A stretch of DNA of 64,000 bases from NCBI GenBank assembly GCA_937966555.1, contig CALCLY010000029.1:1-64000 (forward strand), read 5' to 3'. The position numbers and the translations under genes were made by a program. The DNA comes from CALCLY01 sp900552775 (GTDB lineage Bacteria > Bacillota > Clostridia > UMGS1883 > UMGS1540). Every line of letters starts with the position of its first letter. Within the stretch, counting starts at the first letter, position 1. Under the pieces are notes generated by a model. It ran no database searches and was not told where the DNA came from. It saw only the letters and a program-made list of their open reading frames with translations. Positions 40,684-48,940 of this stretch are shown here, one piece after another.

Positions 40684-40801
40684 CAGATTAATAAAAACGG
40701 GGGCTGTTTTAAATCTAACTGCATCAACTGCATATTTTGTAATATGTAAATTTCCTTTTTTCTTGCGTTCCGTAGATTTTTAACATCCCCTATTTTTGGT
40801 A

Positions 40802-40830
40802 TTGACAAATCCGAAAATATGTATTACAAT
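40802..40830 (+). promoter_or_regulatory. SigA-type promoter for glmS
   Basis: TTGACA (40802-40807) and TACAAT (40825-40830), 17-base spacer. The leader that follows carries the glmS ribozyme. 40684-40801 between ytvI and this promoter shows nothing else I can name. Confidence 0.75.
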
Positions 40831-40879
40831 ATCTTTATTATATTCTTTGCCGATTATTTAAGAAAGGAAAAAGTGTTCA

Positions 40880-41065
40880 AAAAAAGCGCCGGGACCATGC
40901 TGGCAGAGGCATGGTTGACGAGGTTGGGGAGCATCGAATTATTCGGCGGATGCCCCACGGTAGACATATCGTAAGCTGGTTTTCAAAAACACGGAGTAAT
41001 CCGTGAACAAAAAAATCCGTAATGTGAATATCTTATGAGCCGCTTTGCGCGGTCTCTTAAGGTCG
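40880..41065 (+). ncRNA. glmS ribozyme-riboswitch
   Basis: Self-cleaving RNA activated by glucosamine 6-phosphate. The conserved AGCGCC is at 40885-40890, cleavage being expected between A40885 and G40886. GGCAGAGGCATGGTTGACGA matches the core near 40912-40931, and TCGGCGGATGCCCCACGG matches the P2.1/P2.2 region near 40945-40965. The 3' helices (P3-P4) extend to about 41065. Cleavage exposes the glmS message to decay, giving feedback on amino-sugar supply. Confidence 0.95.
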
Positions 41066-41095
41066 TTCAAGGCGGCTTCGAAAGGACAATGAATT

Positions 41096-42874
41096 ATGTG
41101 TGGAATTGTATCTTATATCGGAGGAAAAAACGCTGCGGACGTATTGCTTGAAGGTCTCAAATCACTTGAATACAGAGGCTATGATTCAGCAGGAATTGCC
41201 GTTATGAAGGATGACGGGATTTTTGTGCTGAAAGAAAAAGGCAGACTTTCAAATCTTGCCGCAATGGCTGAAAAAACCGGCGTTTATTCAAATGCCGGGA
41301 TAGGGCACACAAGATGGGCAACGCACGGCGCCCCGTCGGTGCAGAATGCCCATCCGCATTTAAACGGTGCGGGTGATATTGCGGTTGTTCACAACGGTAT
41401 AATTGAAAATTATGAAGCTCTCAAAAAAGAGCTTATGCAGCTTGGATATGAATTCGTCTCGGAAACGGACAGCGAGGTTATACCTCAGCTGATAGATTAT
41501 TACTATGACGGCAACTTGAAAAACGCCGTGGCAAAATGTATTTCCCGTCTCCGCGGCAGCTTTGCCCTGTGCGTGTTATCGGCAAGAGAACCGCATAGTA
41601 TTGTTGCGGCGCGCCGAAAAAGTCCGCTTGTGATAGGCGTGTCGGAAAACGAAAATTTTGTAGCATCGGATATCCCCGCTGTACTTTCGTACACCGGGGA
41701 TTTTTTATTGCCGGACGATGACGAAATTGCGGTGCTTAAAGCCGACAGTGTAAAAATATTCGGCAAAGACGGCCGCGGGATATCAAAGAAAACGTATCGG
41801 GCGAATTACACGGCAGAAAGTGCAGACAAGGGCGATTATCCGCATTTTATGCTCAAGGAGATATATGAGCAGCCGTTTGCGCTTTCCGAAACGCTTTCGG
41901 AAGACACAGCGAAATGCGCCGGCTTTTTTAAAGGACTTAAAAAAGTTTATATAGCAGCTTGCGGCACGGCTTATCACGCTGCGCTGATGATGAAAAAGGT
42001 TTTTGAAGAATTAGCTTTTCTTCCGGCGGAGGTTGATCTGGCTTCCGAGTTTCGCAGCAGAACTCCAATTTTTACAAACGAAACAGGTGTTATTGTAATA
42101 ACGCAGTCGGGAGAAACGGCAGATACGCTGGCGGTGCTGCGCATGGCGAAAAGAAAAGGTGTGAAAACACTTGCCGTAACAAACGTTTTTAAAAGCTCGG
42201 CGGCAAGAGAAGCTGATTTTGTGTTTTACACGCATGCGGGGCCGGAAATTGCCGTGGCTTCAACAAAGGCGTATACTTCGCAGCTGCTTGCCGGAATAAT
42301 GCTCTCGATTGAAGCTCAGAAAAGCAGCGGTGACAAAATGAGCGCGCTTTGCGCCGAGACGGCGGAAAAAATAAAGTCGCTGCCGTCATTTGTCAGCGAA
42401 GCGCTTAAAAGCGAGGAAAAAATAAAAAGCCTGGCAGAAAAAATTAAGGGCGAAGACGATGTGTATTTTCTGGGGCGCGGAGCGGATTATGTAACGGCGC
42501 TTGAAGCATCGCTGAAGCTTAAGGAAATTTCTTATATACATGCCGATGCGTATGCCGGCGGAGAAATCAAGCACGGCCCGATTGCGCTTATAGATAAAAA
42601 CACACCTGTTATTTCAATTATGACCGATGAAAAACTGTTTGAAAAGTCAAAAAGCAACATGCGCGAGGTTGCGGCGCGCGGAGCGTATACGGCGGTGGTC
42701 GGCATCGGAGAAGACGGTGCGGATTTTGTGTTGCCGCTTCAAAAATTGCCTCCGATTCTTGCACCTGTTACGGCGATTATTCCGCTGCAGCTTCTGGCGT
42801 ATCACGTGGCGCTTTTGCGCGGCTGTGATGTTGATAAACCGAGAAATCTTGCAAAATCCGTGACGGTTGAGTAA
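41096..42874 (+). CDS. glmS: Glutamine-fructose-6-phosphate transaminase GlmS
   Basis: Makes glucosamine 6-phosphate from fructose 6-phosphate and glutamine, entry to UDP-GlcNAc and peptidoglycan. The 592 residues have an N-terminal class II amidotransferase domain starting CGIVSYIGG (Cys2 is the nucleophile after Met removal) with HTRWATHG, and two SIS domains with the phosphosugar motifs ACGTAYHAALM and ITQSGETADT. The C-terminus DKPRNLAKSVTVE is typical. AAAGGA lies about ten bases before ATG 41096. Controlled by the ribozyme upstream; glmM follows. Confidence 0.97.
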   Translation: MCGIVSYIGGKNAADVLLEGLKSLEYRGYDSAGIAVMKDDGIFVLKEKGRLSNLAAMAEKTGVYSNAGIGHTRWATHGAPSVQNAHPHLNGAGDIAVVHNGIIENYEALKKELMQLGYEFVSETDSEVIPQLIDYYYDGNLKNAVAKCISRLRGSFALCVLSAREPHSIVAARRKSPLVIGVSENENFVASDIPAVLSYTGDFLLPDDDEIAVLKADSVKIFGKDGRGISKKTYRANYTAESADKGDYPHFMLKEIYEQPFALSETLSEDTAKCAGFFKGLKKVYIAACGTAYHAALMMKKVFEELAFLPAEVDLASEFRSRTPIFTNETGVIVITQSGETADTLAVLRMAKRKGVKTLAVTNVFKSSAAREADFVFYTHAGPEIAVASTKAYTSQLLAGIMLSIEAQKSSGDKMSALCAETAEKIKSLPSFVSEALKSEEKIKSLAEKIKGEDDVYFLGRGADYVTALEASLKLKEISYIHADAYAGGEIKHGPIALIDKNTPVISIMTDEKLFEKSKSNMREVAARGAYTAVVGIGEDGADFVLPLQKLPPILAPVTAIIPLQLLAYHVALLRGCDVDKPRNLAKSVTVE

Positions 42875-42925
42875 GGCTTTAAAGATATTCGCATAAAATT
42901 TTAGTTTAGAAGGAGACTGTATATT

Positions 42926-44275
42926 ATGGGCAGATTATTCGGAACAGACGGTGTGCGCGGCATAGCAAACCGCGAGCTCACACCGGAGCTGGCATTTAAA
43001 ATAGGAAGAGCGGCGGCATTTGTGCTTATGAAAGAGACAATGCACCGCACCAAAATTCTGATAGGGAAAGACACAAGAATTTCGGGAGATATGCTTGAAG
43101 CGGCTTTGTGCGCAGGGCTTACGTCGGAGGGCTCCGCGGTTTTGTCGCTCGGTGTAATACCAACCCCTGCCGTGGCATATTTAACAAGAAAGTATGATGC
43201 TGACGCAGGCATAGTAATATCCGCTTCGCACAACAGCGCGGAATATAACGGAATAAAAATATTCAGTTCAAACGGCTATAAGCTGAGCGATGAGACGGAA
43301 GAGAGAATAGAAGCAATTGTGCTTGACAACGCGGAGGAAATTCCGCTTCCCACGGGTGACGCCGTCGGCACGGTGCAAAAATGCGATACGGCTGTGGCAG
43401 ACTATGTTGAGTTTGCCAAAAGCACAATAGACTGTGACCTTTCGGGTATGAAAATTGCTGTTGACTGCGCAAACGGCGCAAGCTACAAAACGGCTGTTAA
43501 GGTTTTGAATGCACTCGGTGCTGAGCTTTATGTGATACACAATCATCCGAACGGCACAAATATAAATTTAAAATGCGGCTCAACATACATGAAAGATTTT
43601 TGCGAATATGTTAAAAATATTCATATTGATATCGGTCTTTCGTTTGACGGCGATGCCGACAGACTTCTTGTTTCCGATGAAAACGGAAACGTTGTCGATG
43701 GCGACAAAATTATGCTTATCTGCGCCGAATATATGAAAGAACGGGGAATTTTGCTTAAAAACACGCTTGTTACAACCGTTATGACAAATCTCGGTCTTGT
43801 GCTTGCCGCAAAGGAAAAGGGCATAAATATTGTTCAGACGCAGGTGGGAGACCGCTACGTGCTGCAAAAAATGCTTGAGTGCGGATATATTCTCGGCGGC
43901 GAAGCGTCGGGACACATGATTTTCTTAAACCATAATACCACCGGTGACGGACTTGTTTCGGCGCTCCAGCTGCTTTCGATAATGAAGAAAACGGGCAAAA
44001 AAGCTTCCGAGCTTGCCGGAGTATTCAAAACGCTGCCGCAGATTATCGTAAACGCAAAGGTGCAGAACACAAAAAAGCAGCTTTTTGCAGACGATAAGGT
44101 TATTGAGGAGGAAATCCGCGCGCTCGAAAAGGAATTTGACGGCAGCGGCAGAGTTCTTGTGCGCCCTTCGGGGACGGAGCCTTGCGTGCGCGTTATGCTT
44201 GAAGGCGAGGATATCGATATTATAAAACAAAAAGCGTCTTGCCTGGCAAAACTTATTGAGGCAAGACTGGGATAA
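42926..44275 (+). CDS. glmM: Phosphoglucosamine mutase GlmM
   Basis: Converts glucosamine 6-phosphate to the 1-phosphate, the next step after GlmS. The 449 residues begin MGRLFGTDGVRGIANRELTP, have the phosphoserine loop ISASHNSAEYNGIK (catalytic serine at about 101), the metal loop SFDGDADRLL, the sugar-binding GGEASGHMIF and the phosphate-binding RPSGTEPCVRVM. AGAAGGAG precedes ATG 42926. It lies 51 bases after glmS, so the two form one amino-sugar operon, closed by the terminator at 44281. Confidence 0.97.
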   Translation: MGRLFGTDGVRGIANRELTPELAFKIGRAAAFVLMKETMHRTKILIGKDTRISGDMLEAALCAGLTSEGSAVLSLGVIPTPAVAYLTRKYDADAGIVISASHNSAEYNGIKIFSSNGYKLSDETEERIEAIVLDNAEEIPLPTGDAVGTVQKCDTAVADYVEFAKSTIDCDLSGMKIAVDCANGASYKTAVKVLNALGAELYVIHNHPNGTNINLKCGSTYMKDFCEYVKNIHIDIGLSFDGDADRLLVSDENGNVVDGDKIMLICAEYMKERGILLKNTLVTTVMTNLGLVLAAKEKGINIVQTQVGDRYVLQKMLECGYILGGEASGHMIFLNHNTTGDGLVSALQLLSIMKKTGKKASELAGVFKTLPQIIVNAKVQNTKKQLFADDKVIEEEIRALEKEFDGSGRVLVRPSGTEPCVRVMLEGEDIDIIKQKASCLAKLIEARLG

Positions 44276-44280
44276 AACAG

Positions 44281-44320
44281 GATATTAAAAACTCCGCTTT
44301 TCCGCGGAGTTTTTAATATC
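44281..44320. terminator. Bidirectional terminator after glmM
   Basis: GATATTAAAAACTCCGC (44281-44297) and GCGGAGTTTTTAATATC (44304-44320) form a 17-bp stem with A and T runs on both sides, so it can end glmM and the XRE gene coming from the other strand. Confidence 0.88.
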
Positions 44321-44365
44321 AGCCGCTTTAAATATTGTCCATGCGCGGCATGTAATCTAATTATT

Positions 44366-44608
44366 CTATCTTATTTCCTGTTCAAGGTTTTTAAAATCTT
44401 CTGTATCAAAAAAATACGGCAGTGTTACGCCAAGCCCGTCACAAAGCTTTTTTAAAGTTACTATTCCGGGATTCAGGCTTTTGCCGTACAAAATGTTTTT
44501 TACGCTTGACGGAGCTACACCCGATTCCGTTGCAAGCTTGTTGATTGTGATTTTCTTTTCTTCGCATAAATATAAAATTCGGTTTTTAACGGTTGTATAA
44601 GTGTCCAT
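44366..44608 (-). CDS. XRE-family helix-turn-helix regulator
   Basis: Small Cro/CI-type DNA-binding protein of 80 residues. The HTH lies at about 19-40 (ITINKLATESGVAPSSVKNIL), followed by two more helices (TLKKLCDGLGVTLPYFF). There is no sensor domain. It is divergent from a three-gene set and the shared region carries repeated AGCCTA/TAGGCT sites, so it probably represses that set and itself. On the minus strand, GGAGG lies upstream of its ATG and a TATAAT box lies at 44638-44643. Confidence 0.9.
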   Translation of the reverse strand: MDTYTTVKNRILYLCEEKKITINKLATESGVAPSSVKNILYGKSLNPGIVTLKKLCDGLGVTLPYFFDTEDFKNLEQEIR

Positions 44609-44637
44609 TTTTGTACCTCCATTGAAAATATAGATTA

Positions 44638-44702
44638 ATTATAGCCTAAAACGCTTGACTTAATAGGCTATATATGATACAATATAGGCTATAAAAAGCC
44701 TA
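44638..44702 (+). promoter_or_regulatory. Divergent promoter region with four operator half-sites
   Basis: TTGACT (44655-44660) and TACAAT (44678-44683), 17 bases apart, drive the plus-strand genes. TAGCCTA (44642-44648), TAGGCTA (44664-44670), TAGGCTA (44685-44691) and AGCCTA (44697-44702) form two inverted pairs, one spanning the -35 box and one just after the -10 box. The first half-site also overlaps the -10 box (TATAAT, minus strand) of the XRE gene. This is a convincing operator for the divergent XRE protein, though binding is inferred. Confidence 0.75.
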
Positions 44703-44726
44703 TTAATGAATTTAGGAGGAATTGTA

Positions 44727-45122
44727 ATGGATAATTATTCAGATCAGGCACAGCTTGAATTTAGCAGAAGACTTGCTCAATTTGTAGAAGCATATGGGAG
44801 TATAACGGAAAGGCAGGAAGCTATATTGTTTGCACAATCGGTAGAATTGCAGCTGTTAAAGGCACCTCAAACAGCGCGTTTTCCTTCTTTTGAAAATTAT
44901 AATGTCAGCGAAAACGATGGGCATTATAAGATAAGTGGATATGTTGATTCACAAAATAGCTATGGGGCATCTATAAGGACTCCTTTTACAATTAACGCTT
45001 TTAAGACAGGAGGTTCATGGTCTTGTTCGGATAAGTTTGTTTCCACATCAAGCGTTGTGGGGGGCAAATTGTTGGGCATACTATACTTTGTTGGATTTTG
45101 GGCGTTATTGGTACAATTATAA
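44727..45122 (+). CDS. Small protein of unknown function with C-terminal membrane segment, probably frameshifted
   Basis: No family recognised. As read, 131 residues: a soluble part with an amphipathic helix (about 1-45) and a beta-rich middle, then LLGILYFVGFWALLVQL. A run of six G at 45059-45064 lies just before that tail. A one-base shift there gives QIVGHTILCWILGVIGTIIT followed by YFLIKSLY, ending at 45151: a better tail anchor, with a positive end. So the gene may be frameshifted, or use slippage. ATG 44727 has GGAGG upstream. It is the first gene under the XRE operator. Confidence 0.65.
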   Translation: MDNYSDQAQLEFSRRLAQFVEAYGSITERQEAILFAQSVELQLLKAPQTARFPSFENYNVSENDGHYKISGYVDSQNSYGASIRTPFTINAFKTGGSWSCSDKFVSTSSVVGGKLLGILYFVGFWALLVQL

Positions 45123-45222
45123 CATACTTTTTGATTAAAAGCTTATATTGAAAGCTTATTAAGAAGTATTTGGTAATAATAATCTTCAATTGAATAATGT
45201 AACTAAAGAAAGAAGGAAAAAA

Positions 45223-46503
45223 ATGAAAAAGGAAATAAGACTTTTAATCATATGTGTCGTTATTCCGTTAGTACTTTTACTTGTAGTTTTGCCGCTGTAT
45301 CATTTGTTTCGAGGAAATTCAGATTTTGTAAATATGAATTATGATTCGGCAATAAATCAGTATGAACAAGCTAAATGGTACGGAAATACAAAAATTAAAA
45401 TTACATATTACGAAAAAGCAAAAAATGAGTTGGCATTAGGGGATTATGAACTTGCCATTAATGACTTTAAAAATTCAGATAACTATGGTGATTCAAACGA
45501 TTTATTGGAAAAAACAGCAATGGATTTAATAAATAATAAAAATTTTAATTTAGCTATATCGGCTTATGAAGCAATTTCGGGTGATATTAAAACACCATTG
45601 TATTACAATTATGCAATTGGTATGAATGCCTTTGAAAAGGAAAAAGATTATAAAAAGGCGATAGACAGTTTAAACCATTGTTCAAGTATAGAGGGCGTCA
45701 GCGATAAAATTAAAGAAGCCTATTATCAATTGGGGACGGCATATTTTAATAATAAAGATTATAAAAAGGCGATAGACAGTTTAAACCATTGTTCAAGTAT
45801 AGAGGGCGTCAACGATAAAATTAAAGAAGCCCATTATCAATTGGGAACGGCATATTTTAATAACAAAGAGTATGATAAGGCGAAGACAGAATTCGGACTT
45901 TCAAAAGAATATGGAAATTCTGCATATATGATTAATGCATGTGTTTTTATGACTGCATCCGATTTATGGAGAAGTGAATCATATGAAAGCGCAGTTAATG
46001 TTTATAATACGTTGCCTCTTGATTTTGTTTATGACGGAGTAAAGGTCAATGACAGGATACTGTGCTATAATAATTATAAGAAATTAAAAGAATTAGAAGG
46101 ATTCTATACAACGATAAGTGGTGATTTTCACGTAAAGCAAATTCATACCAGTACCGGAATCTGGAATGGTTGGGATAGTGATGGTAATACCGGCAGTTTT
46201 AATATTAAAGTAACGCTTAACAGTGATGGAAGCATGAATGTTTCAGGAACTGCGGAGGGATGGAGATACACAAATTATTATACATTGGCCTCGGGATTGG
46301 AAACATCTAAATTTAGTGTTACGTTTAATGAAAAAGTTTATACAGGCACGCTCAAACAAGGTGTTTTGTGCAGTTATAATAATCAGACATTGAAATATCT
46401 CGGAGACAAAAAATTTCAACTAACGTATAATGCGACCGATAGGTCACACGATGTTTACTTTAATTACGTTTATACAAGTAATTTTGTTTTTCAAAAAAAA
46501 TAA
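45223..46503 (+). CDS. Membrane-anchored TPR-like protein
   Basis: Protein of 426 residues with a single N-terminal membrane helix (about 5-28; LLIICVVIPLVLLLVVLPLY) and a large domain outside or inside the membrane; orientation is likely outward given the lysines before the helix. From about residue 35 to 250 it has tetratricopeptide-like helical repeats (YYEKAKNELALGDYELAINDFKNS and similar). Two of them are almost identical over 37 residues. The C-terminal 130 residues are beta-rich (GDFHVKQIHTSTGIWNGWD, SDGSMNVSGTAEGW) and not recognised. ATG 45223 follows AAGG. Base composition is AT-richer than the core genes. Confidence 0.75.
   Translation: MKKEIRLLIICVVIPLVLLLVVLPLYHLFRGNSDFVNMNYDSAINQYEQAKWYGNTKIKITYYEKAKNELALGDYELAINDFKNSDNYGDSNDLLEKTAMDLINNKNFNLAISAYEAISGDIKTPLYYNYAIGMNAFEKEKDYKKAIDSLNHCSSIEGVSDKIKEAYYQLGTAYFNNKDYKKAIDSLNHCSSIEGVNDKIKEAHYQLGTAYFNNKEYDKAKTEFGLSKEYGNSAYMINACVFMTASDLWRSESYESAVNVYNTLPLDFVYDGVKVNDRILCYNNYKKLKELEGFYTTISGDFHVKQIHTSTGIWNGWDSDGNTGSFNIKVTLNSDGSMNVSGTAEGWRYTNYYTLASGLETSKFSVTFNEKVYTGTLKQGVLCSYNNQTLKYLGDKKFQLTYNATDRSHDVYFNYVYTSNFVFQKK
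45643..45864 (+). repeat. Tandem duplication of a 111-base TPR unit
   Basis: Units 45643-45753 and 45754-45864 each encode a 37-residue repeat beginning KDYKKAIDSLNHCSSIEGV (the second continues into KEYDKAK). They differ at only a few bases, which points to recent duplication or ongoing copy-number change within the coding frame. Confidence 0.88.
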
Positions 46504-46527
46504 CATTGTAAGAAAGAGGATTTGAAG

Positions 46528-47184
46528 ATGAAAAAGAAATTAGTACTTTTATGTTTGATATTATGTATAGTTCTTTCGCTCGGTGGCTGTAAAATTATTG
46601 ATTACAGCAAAGGTGTAAAAGCTTATAAAAACGGACAGTATAAAGAAGCTAATCAAATATTAAGCGCTCTTCCGGGGTATAGGGACAGCGACAATATTTT
46701 AAAAGAGAGTAAATGGAAAGGTATGTGCGAATATCTATCCGATAAAAAAGAGGCAGATGGGGATAAATCATGGAAATTCGAAATGGTTTCGGAAGACAAC
46801 AAAATTATTTATGAAGCATCAATGGATTTCAAGCAAAGTATGGGAAGATTAAAATACAAATTTAAAATAATTTTTTCTCAAAATTCGGAAAAAGCAGATA
46901 TATTTGGGGAAATGTATTTTGGACTGGGCTCGGCATGGACTGATAATAAGGCAGAAGGAACTTGGGATATAAAGAATTACACGAGCGGGCATGAAGTTAA
47001 ATTTTCTAAAACCGAGGCGGAAGGTAAACAGGTTAATGGCAGTGATGTTACCGATTCATCTTTAACGGAGATCAATCCGGAGCAAGTGAAACAGTTTATT
47101 TTTGGCGGTATTCAAAAGATTATGAAAGAATATGATGAAAATTTTACTCTTAAGGATATTGGTTTTGAATCTGTTGAAGAGTAA
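46528..47184 (+). CDS. Lipoprotein with TPR-like N-terminus, unknown function
   Basis: Protein of 218 residues. Signal peptide with lipobox LGGC near residue 20 to 23, so it is probably attached to the outer leaflet of the membrane. A short helix pair (YSKGVKAYKNGQYKEANQILS) resembles the repeats of the preceding protein; the rest (about 70-200) is beta-rich and unrecognised. It lies 24 bases after the TPR gene under the same operator and ends at the terminator at 47223. Together with its neighbour it may form an envelope complex; no function can be assigned. Confidence 0.75.
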   Translation: MKKKLVLLCLILCIVLSLGGCKIIDYSKGVKAYKNGQYKEANQILSALPGYRDSDNILKESKWKGMCEYLSDKKEADGDKSWKFEMVSEDNKIIYEASMDFKQSMGRLKYKFKIIFSQNSEKADIFGEMYFGLGSAWTDNKAEGTWDIKNYTSGHEVKFSKTEAEGKQVNGSDVTDSSLTEINPEQVKQFIFGGIQKIMKEYDENFTLKDIGFESVEE

Positions 47185-47222
47185 ATACGATCAGGCATTT
47201 AAGAGAGTGCGAATTATTAAAT

Positions 47223-47252
47223 GGGGAGGAATCTTATGATTCCCCCCTTTTT
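47223..47252 (+). terminator. Terminator of the XRE-flanked cassette
   Basis: GGGGAGGAATC (47223-47233) and GATTCCCCCC (47238-47247) with a four-base loop and five T. It overlaps the last codons of spmA on the minus strand. Confidence 0.85.
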
Positions 47253-47815
47253 CTAATCAGCTTTGCCGCCGCAACTCCCGCCGTCAGCGCTATGACGGAG
47301 GTTATCCATACGGGGGTTATAATGGCGGTGGGTTCGGCGGAGCCTGCCGCGGTGCGAAGGGCGATAACGGTTGAAGGGATAAGCTGTACGGAGGCGGTAT
47401 TTAAAAGTGCGAACATGCACATATCGTCCGAGGCGCGTGATTTGTCGGGGTTCAGCTTTTGCAGCTCTTCCATGGCGCGCAGACCCAACGGAGTGGCGGC
47501 ATTGCTCATGCCGAAAATGTTTGCCGTGATATTTGACGTTATGGCATGCATGGCGGAGCTTTTGGGGTCAAGCTTCGGGAAAAGTATGCGCGTTACGGGA
47601 CGAAGAAGCAGCGTTACAAACGAAAGTGCGCCGCTTTTTTCGGCTATTTCCATAAGCCCCGAAAAAAAGCACATTGTGCCGCAAAGCTCTATGCAAAGCT
47701 TGATTCCTTCTGCCGCGCCGCTCAGTGCCGCAGCAGAAACCGCTTCAGTTTTTCCGGTAAAAAAAGACGTTACTATAGCCGCAAGCATCAGAAACGGCCA
47801 GACATAGTTCATCAT
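47234..47815 (-). CDS. spmA: Spore maturation protein SpmA (nucleoside-recognition domain)
   Basis: Membrane protein of 193 residues with about four or five hydrophobic segments and the conserved NITANIFGMSNAATPLGLRAMEEL, diagnostic for SpmA. SpmA and SpmB are needed for spore core dehydration in Bacillus and Clostridium. Normally spmB follows directly; here the accessory cassette's end lies there and no spmB is present in the window. Start is ATG at 47815 on the minus strand (MMNYVWPFLMLAA). Confidence 0.93.
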   Translation of the reverse strand: MMNYVWPFLMLAAIVTSFFTGKTEAVSAAALSGAAEGIKLCIELCGTMCFFSGLMEIAEKSGALSFVTLLLRPVTRILFPKLDPKSSAMHAITSNITANIFGMSNAATPLGLRAMEELQKLNPDKSRASDDMCMFALLNTASVQLIPSTVIALRTAAGSAEPTAIITPVWITSVIALTAGVAAAKLIRKRGES

Positions 47816-47869
47816 ATACGGTCACTTCCTTAATTATATATAAAAATTGTAATATATTAAATATTTCTC

Positions 47870-47898
47870 TTGAAAAAAATATTCATATGTTATATAAT
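47870..47898 (+). promoter_or_regulatory. SigA-type promoter for the L,D-transpeptidase
   Basis: TTGAAA (47870-47875) and TATAAT (47893-47898) with a 17-base spacer; GAAAGGA serves as ribosome binding site. Confidence 0.7.
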
Positions 47899-47939
47899 AC
47901 TTTTTATATGATACTTATTATGAAAGGATTTTTAAAAAA

Positions 47940-48920
47940 ATGAAAAAGATTACAGCATGTTTTCTGGCAATTACTTTGATTTTTGCGGCGATGTGCACGG
48001 CTGCAAGCGCGGCAATAATTAAAAAGGACGGGCTTTCGGTTACGATTCACAACGCTTCGCCATGGTACATAACGGACGGAGAGTGGAAACAGGGGAAATA
48101 CCCCGCGGAATATAAAGACGGAGTTATGTACATGTCGCTTGACGATTTCGGCGTGGTTTTCCGCTGCTATGTAAACCATGACACGCGCGACAACTCTGTA
48201 TATGTCAATTTCGGAGACAGATCAATATGGCAGGGCATAGGATACAGAAACCTTTTTGTGGGCGGCGTTGCATATGACAATCCGGCGCCTTACATTGCCG
48301 CAAACGGAGCGGTTATGGTTCCGGCAGAGCCGTACGCATCGGTTATAGGCTACACGGGCGGATATTACGAGGTTAAACCCGACTATGCACCGGGACAGAT
48401 AACGCTTTACATGCCCGAAGTAAATTACACAGTTACAAGCCTTGAGGTAAACCAGGCTGCACAGCTTATTACGGTATACGGCAAAAGCCCATGGGGCACC
48501 GTTGAGCCGGTGAGATATATGCTTTGCAGTACGGGCGTCAACGGCAGCACGCCGTGCGGCAGTTTTAAAGTTACGCCTATAGGCGGAAAGTGGTATTACT
48601 TCTCACGCTATAACTGCTATGTTTTATACGCTTCAAGCATTGCCGGCGATGTTTGCTTTCACTCGATTCCTTTAAACGGAAATTATTACGCAAGCTTAAG
48701 CCGCACTGGCTATAAGGTTATCGGTCAGCCTGCGTCACACGGATGCATAAGACTTTTTGCGGAGGATTCAAAGTTTATTCACCAAAACTGCGCAGGACTT
48801 CCCGTAAATGTTATATGGGGATACACAAACGAGAAAACAACGGCGATAAGAAACTCGCTTATAGCAAGCAAGCCTTCATATGAAGCGTATGTTGAAAAAC
48901 TTAAATCCGAAAATTATTAA
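47940..48920 (+). CDS. Exported L,D-transpeptidase (YkuD) with N-terminal stalk-like domain
   Basis: Secreted cell-wall enzyme of 326 residues. A signal peptide (1-24) is followed by a beta-rich domain with repeated short motifs (about 25-155; MYMSLDDFGVVFRCYV, AVMVPAEPYASVIGY) resembling the copper-amine-oxidase-N/stalk fold. The YkuD domain (about 165-300) has the catalytic SHGCIRL with the cysteine nucleophile and an upstream FHSIPL histidine. It probably makes 3-3 crosslinks or attaches proteins to peptidoglycan. It has its own promoter and is divergent from spmA. recJ follows after 20 bases. Confidence 0.9.
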   Translation: MKKITACFLAITLIFAAMCTAASAAIIKKDGLSVTIHNASPWYITDGEWKQGKYPAEYKDGVMYMSLDDFGVVFRCYVNHDTRDNSVYVNFGDRSIWQGIGYRNLFVGGVAYDNPAPYIAANGAVMVPAEPYASVIGYTGGYYEVKPDYAPGQITLYMPEVNYTVTSLEVNQAAQLITVYGKSPWGTVEPVRYMLCSTGVNGSTPCGSFKVTPIGGKWYYFSRYNCYVLYASSIAGDVCFHSIPLNGNYYASLSRTGYKVIGQPASHGCIRLFAEDSKFIHQNCAGLPVNVIWGYTNEKTTAIRNSLIASKPSYEAYVEKLKSENY

Positions 48921-48940
48921 CAGAGGGTATAACTTATTTT

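Noticed and set aside
45643..45864. Direct repeats as a CRISPR array
   Set aside because: There are only two units, they are contiguous with no spacers, and they are in frame within a TPR protein. No other CRISPR-like repeat series was seen in the window.
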